This document shows positions 5,092 to 8,001 of a stretch of DNA of 8,001 bases, in pieces. A model generated the notes under the pieces. It was not told the DNA's origin. It saw only the letters and a program-made list of their open reading frames with translations, and did not search any database. The stretch is from CAZMRW01 sp964568805. Its GTDB lineage: Bacteria > Pseudomonadota > Gammaproteobacteria > Methylococcales > Methylomonadaceae. Made by a program: the position numbers and the translations under genes. How positions within the stretch are numbered: the first letter of the stretch is position 1; each line of letters starts with the position of its first letter. Location of the stretch: positions 1 through 8,001 of the forward strand of contig CAZMRW010000123.1 of the NCBI GenBank assembly GCA_964568805.1, written 5' to 3'.

Positions 5092-5469
5092 ATGAACACA
5101 TTCAAGAAAATCCTGGCTTCTTTGACTATTGCCGCAATCTCATCATCCGCTTTTGCCGTGGCAAACCCAACCTATGAAGATGTAAAATCGGCTATCGACA
5201 ATACGATCGCTAAGGTGGAAGAGGCTGCTAATGCCCTGAACAACGGGGCTGACAACGAAACGGTTATAAAGCTGGTCAGCGATGCTCGGCAAATTCAAAA
5301 AGATATTGCGAATAACGTGCTGGACGTCAAACGCAATCAGGCCAGCAGTGTTTTGAACAAAGCGCGCGCCGCGCTTAAAAACAATGATCTGGCATCGGCC
5401 AAGGAAACATTGGAGGACGCCACCAGCCGTTATAAAGAAATTGATCGGCTATACGCGGCGAATCATTAA
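5092..5469 (+). CDS. Small helical periplasmic protein, SmbP-like
   Basis: This 125-aa exported protein has residues 1-22 as a clear Sec signal peptide: basic FKK, a hydrophobic core, then SSSAFA with cleavage after Ala22 or Ala24. The mature part is almost wholly amphipathic helix and looks like two helical hairpins. AIDNTIAKVEEAANALNNG with SDARQIQKDI is echoed by VLNKARAALKNNDLASAKETLEDA. This layout resembles the small metal-binding protein SmbP of nitrifiers, but that protein is rich in histidine. Here the mature chain has a single His, at the very C-terminus, so metal binding cannot be assumed. The ATG has GTGAGG at 5078-5083, eight bases upstream. Two tandem MarR-type operators precede it and a strong terminator follows, so it is a monocistronic, probably inducible transcript. 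The family assignment is tentative. Confidence 0.65.
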   Translation: MNTFKKILASLTIAAISSSAFAVANPTYEDVKSAIDNTIAKVEEAANALNNGADNETVIKLVSDARQIQKDIANNVLDVKRNQASSVLNKARAALKNNDLASAKETLEDATSRYKEIDRLYAANH

Positions 5470-5521
5470 TCATTAAAAGTGGATGCGCCGAGGCCATCCA
5501 CATGATGTCAAGCGACAAACC

Positions 5522-5555
5522 AACCCTTATCCGGAGTTTCCGGCTAAGGGTTTTT
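5522..5555 (+). terminator. Rho-independent terminator
   Basis: AACCCTTA (5522-5529) pairs with TAAGGGTT (5545-5552). An inner CCGG/CCGG stem (5531-5534 with 5540-5543) closes a five-base loop, and the hairpin runs into TTTTT (5551-5555). It lies 53 bases after the stop of the gene at 5092 and ends that transcript. It could also work weakly on the opposite strand. Confidence 0.85.
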
Positions 5556-5911
5556 GCTGTTTGCAGCGCGCCCTTTTATTGGTTTTGGTAAAGCCAGGCT
5601 TCCGCACAAAGCTTGAAAAAACCAACGGCCCTACGGTCAATAATTAAGACTGGGATTTATTTTGCCTGCCGCAGTCAATAAACACGGAAGGATGGGCACA
5701 TGCTATTCGTGTACACGCGGAACAAGCTCTAATGCTCAAAGAAAATGGAGTCAGTTCTTGCTTAATTAAATCGAATTTTTAAAGATTCTTCTTTTTTCAC
5801 AATCCCGCTTGTTCCTTGTTTACTTTGATTTTGACAAACGATATGCTTGAGGGGCACTTTATTTATGATGACTCGGAATAATTCCTAAACTTATGTATTC
5901 AGAGCAAATCC
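5556..5911. other. Intergenic region upstream of the TIR gene
   Basis: No gene is supported here. A perfect TTGACA lies at 5831-5836, but no good -10 sits at 16-18 bases from it. TATGAT at 5864-5869 is 27 bases away, too far for an ordinary sigma-70 pair. A 10-base palindrome, CGTGTACACG, at 5708-5717 is within what chance allows. The TIR start codon has only a weak purine run (AGAGCAA) before it. Confidence 0.4.
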
Positions 5912-7366
5912 ATGTCCAACCAATGCTCGATCTTCATCAGCTACCGACGTTCCGATGCCCCGGGCTATGTGCGTGCGTTAATGTGCGAATTGCGCAATGC
6001 CTTCGGGAGCAAGCAGGTATTTTTGGACATGGAGACGATTGAAGCCGGCAGCGATTTTGTCGATATCATCGAACAGGCAGTCGGCGGATGCGAGGTTATG
6101 TTGGCTGTGATCGGTCCAACGTGGCTGTCTATAACTAACGAGCTCGGACAGCGCCGCATTCATGATCCGGATGATTTTATCAAGCTGGAAATTGTCACTG
6201 CAATAAATCGCAAAATTCCGGTGATTCCGGTGTTGGTGGATGGTGCCGGAATGCCCGAAGCGGAAGAATTGCCGCCTCAACTGAAGGATTTGGCTTCTCT
6301 GCAGGCGGTAGTCATTTCTCATGACAACTGGGATGACGATGTGCAGGAGTTGGTTCTTGCTATTGACAATCTGGTCGTGGCTCCCCGGCTTGCGCGGCAA
6401 TACGATACGGCCAAACTCAAATTAAAACGGGGTTTTTGGGAAGATGCGCTGAGCGAATTCAACGCCATCGAGTCAATTCATCCGGGTTATGGAAATATCC
6501 TCGAAATAATCCAGCCGCTTCGCCAGCTTGCGCAGCGACTGACCGATACGGGTCCTAAGGGGCATTCTTGGCAGCGGTTTGCTCTCAAGTATCCCATTCC
6601 GTTGATTTTCGTCGTCAGCTTAACACCGCACATTCTTTGTGCAGCGTTCAATTATATTTTTAATTGGTACGTCATTGTGCATCCTTTGCAATTACGCGGT
6701 GTCGAAGAGGCGCAAACGATCTTCAGCATGTTCGCTATTTGGGTCAATGCGGTCTCGTTTTCTATAGGTACAGTAATTTTAATCTTTCTGGTAAGGCCTA
6801 TAACCAACGGTCTGAAGGAACTTTCATACGGATTGTCCGTTTCACCTGACCAATTGTCCGATTTGCGCAGGCGTTGTACCCGTTTGGGGCATCTGGTCGC
6901 GGTGATCGGATCAGGGATGTGGATTGCTGCGGGTCCTGTTTATCCGATATTGATTGGTGCGCTTGATATCCGCGATTATGTTTTATTTATTATTTCTTTG
7001 GCCATTTCCGGCTTGGCAGTTGCCGCCTATCCTTTCATGATGGTCACCTGGTTAAATACCCATGTGTTTTATCGGCCATTCGTCTGCCCCGGTACAACCT
7101 CGGATGCTGACTTCGCTCTCCTTAAACAGGTCGACAGCTGGAAATGGACGTATTTATCGCTGGCCGGGGCGCTGCCTATGCTGGTTATTTCCCTGGGATT
7201 TATTCTCGGGCCTCTTCATTCGTCACAACAGGCGGTCAGTATCATGTTGAGTATTGTCGGTCTGGGGGGGCTTGCCGGTTTTTTTATGGTGCTGATACTT
7301 TTCAAAGCGATCCAGAATGATCTGGAACTGCTTCGTCAGCTTCTTTGGGCTAGCGGTTCCAAATAA
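5912..7366 (+). CDS. TIR-domain protein with C-terminal multi-pass membrane region
   Basis: This 484-aa protein has three parts. Residues about 5-155 form a TIR domain of the bacterial TIR_2 type: box 1 FISYRRSD (8-15), VFLDMETIEAGSDF (36-49), the C-E-VMLAVIGPTWL strand (60-72), then EIVTAINRKIPVIPVLVDGA and a final DNWDDDVQELVLAI helix. Residues about 158-210 are a helical linker with one TPR-like hairpin (AKLKLKRGFWEDALSEFNAIESIHPG). Residues 229-464 hold about six membrane helices (229-252, 270-294, 327-351, 356-380, 413-433, 442-464). TIR domains either hydrolyse NAD or act as scaffolds. Aligned by hand with SARM1, the catalytic Glu position falls on Val50 (next to Asp51), so NADase activity is doubtful. 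The TIR part should face the cytoplasm. A role in signalling or antiphage defence is inference only, because no sensor gene is adjacent. The start is poorly supported by its ribosome binding site but fits the domain start. Confidence 0.85.
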   Translation: MSNQCSIFISYRRSDAPGYVRALMCELRNAFGSKQVFLDMETIEAGSDFVDIIEQAVGGCEVMLAVIGPTWLSITNELGQRRIHDPDDFIKLEIVTAINRKIPVIPVLVDGAGMPEAEELPPQLKDLASLQAVVISHDNWDDDVQELVLAIDNLVVAPRLARQYDTAKLKLKRGFWEDALSEFNAIESIHPGYGNILEIIQPLRQLAQRLTDTGPKGHSWQRFALKYPIPLIFVVSLTPHILCAAFNYIFNWYVIVHPLQLRGVEEAQTIFSMFAIWVNAVSFSIGTVILIFLVRPITNGLKELSYGLSVSPDQLSDLRRRCTRLGHLVAVIGSGMWIAAGPVYPILIGALDIRDYVLFIISLAISGLAVAAYPFMMVTWLNTHVFYRPFVCPGTTSDADFALLKQVDSWKWTYLSLAGALPMLVISLGFILGPLHSSQQAVSIMLSIVGLGGLAGFFMVLILFKAIQNDLELLRQLLWASGSK

Positions 7367-7394
7367 AAGATACAAGCGTGTAATCGAGTGATCA

Positions 7395-7898
7395 TCAAGC
7401 CTGCAGTGCGCCCACAGCCTCAGCCAATTCGGCCAGCAGGGTCCGCTCATGTTCGCTGATCCGCTCGCCGCCGAAGCCCAGGAATGCGCCTTCCTTTGCC
7501 GCATTGGCGACCTTGTCGCCGAGCGTGAGAAGGAACTCTCTGTATGCCGCGATATCTTCAGGCGATCCTTTTTGCCGCAAAAGATCGATGGCGGTTCGTG
7601 ATTTGTCGATGGCATCCTTGCGTAAGGCCGCCTGAATGCCGGCAAAATCGCCGCTGGTTCTGGCCCGGATTTTAATCGATTCGACCGATGACAGCATTTC
7701 TTCCTTTTCACAAATCTCCCGTAATAACTGATTGCTGCCTTTCAAGGCTTCAAGAATAGTACCGGACGGTGCCATTGCCTCCGCGATGCTCCCGAAAATC
7801 CCGCTGGCGCCGGCAACGGTTACCGCAAGAATTACAAGATTAGGTGCATCCCGCAGAACTTCCCATTCAGTAGAAGAAAAATCGGTTTTTGTTGTCAT
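7395..7898 (-). CDS. Conserved-looking hypothetical protein, mostly helical
   Basis: This is a 167-aa protein of a type I have seen as an unnamed conserved hypothetical, and I cannot assign a function. It starts with TDFSSTEWEVLRDAPNLV, followed by a hydrophobic Gly/Ala-rich stretch (about 20-42, LVILAVTVAGASGIFGSIAEAM). The middle is charged and helical, and the C-terminal part holds KVANAAKEGAFLGFGGERISEHERTLLAELAEAVG (about 129-163). The hydrophobic stretch could be a buried helix rather than a membrane segment, and there is no signal peptide. The ATG at 7898 has a good AGGGAGA ribosome binding site (7911-7905 on the minus strand). It converges on the TIR gene with a 28-base gap and no obvious terminator between them, so a functional link is not implied by operon structure. 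Confidence 0.75.
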   Translation of the reverse strand: MTTKTDFSSTEWEVLRDAPNLVILAVTVAGASGIFGSIAEAMAPSGTILEALKGSNQLLREICEKEEMLSSVESIKIRARTSGDFAGIQAALRKDAIDKSRTAIDLLRQKGSPEDIAAYREFLLTLGDKVANAAKEGAFLGFGGERISEHERTLLAELAEAVGALQA

Positions 7899-7926
7899 AT
7901 CAGTTCTCCCTGATTTGGATTATTAA

Positions 7927-7954
7927 GACTCGAAATGGGGCCAGACTCGAATGG
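7927..7954. repeat. Short direct repeat at the right edge
   Basis: GACTCGAAATGG (7927-7938) is followed by GACTCGAATGG (7944-7954), with GGCCA between. The text GGGGCCAGACTCGAATGGCAC resembles leader sequences I associate with other REP or Y1-transposase modules, but the window ends too soon to tell. Confidence 0.25.
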
Positions 7955-8001
7955 CACTTACTTAAGCTATAACCGAATGAATTAAAAAGAAAAGCTGGCA
8001 C

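Noticed and set aside
5708..5717. Palindrome CGTGTACACG as an operator of the TIR gene
   Set aside because: Ten-base palindromes are expected several times by chance in a window of this size, and it is not repeated near a promoter.
5831..5869. Sigma-70 promoter for the TIR gene from TTGACA (5831) and TATGAT (5864)
   Set aside because: The spacing is 27 bases, far from the 16-18 needed, and no acceptable -10 lies at the right distance.
7223..7711. Minus-strand 162-codon frame overlapping the TIR gene end and the 167-aa gene
   Set aside because: It is a different-frame shadow of the 167-aa gene, which has a proper ribosome binding site and helical composition. The shadow is basic, irregular and overlaps two real genes.

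Overview
The window looks like an accessory or intergenic-rich stretch of a gammaproteobacterial chromosome. A methanotroph-like host (Methylococcales) is my guess from the combination of REP/RAYT modules, a DUF2780-type lipoprotein and moderate GC with AT-rich spacers. This is inference only, because no ribosomal or metabolic marker gene is present. Genes are short, mostly single-transcript and widely spaced.

Layout. Bases 1-142 have no assignable gene. From 143 to about 2585 there is a nest of mobile DNA. A REP hairpin (143-173) is followed by a complete IS630-family element (221-1528, TA on both sides, imperfect terminal inverted repeats, transposase split in two frames on the minus strand). 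Next come an inverted REP (1584-1611) and an intact RAYT (REP-associated HUH/Y1 transposase, 1651-2178). A second REP/inverted-REP module (2200-2430) then leads into only the first codons of another RAYT (2457-2585, remnant). Without the IS, the two REP-to-RAYT-start segments align as direct repeats, so the IS landed inside the upstream module.

From 2577 to 4488 there are three ordinary small genes: a 93-aa membrane protein (minus), a 191-aa secreted or lipid-anchored DUF2780-like protein (plus) and a MarR-type repressor (minus). The 600-base spacer upstream of marR carries three near-identical palindromes (consensus GTTCTAATTAGAAC). One sits in the marR promoter and two, 22 bases apart, sit before a divergently transcribed gene for a small helical periplasmic protein (5092-5469, SmbP-like), which ends at a strong intrinsic terminator. 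This reads as a self-regulated MarR switch controlling a periplasmic protein.

The right part holds a 484-aa TIR-domain protein with about six membrane helices (5912-7366). It converges on a 167-aa conserved-looking protein of unknown function on the minus strand (7395-7898). The TIR protein could be a membrane-coupled signalling or defence effector, but the usual catalytic glutamate is not evident and no recognised partner gene is visible. The last 80 bases may begin another repeat element.
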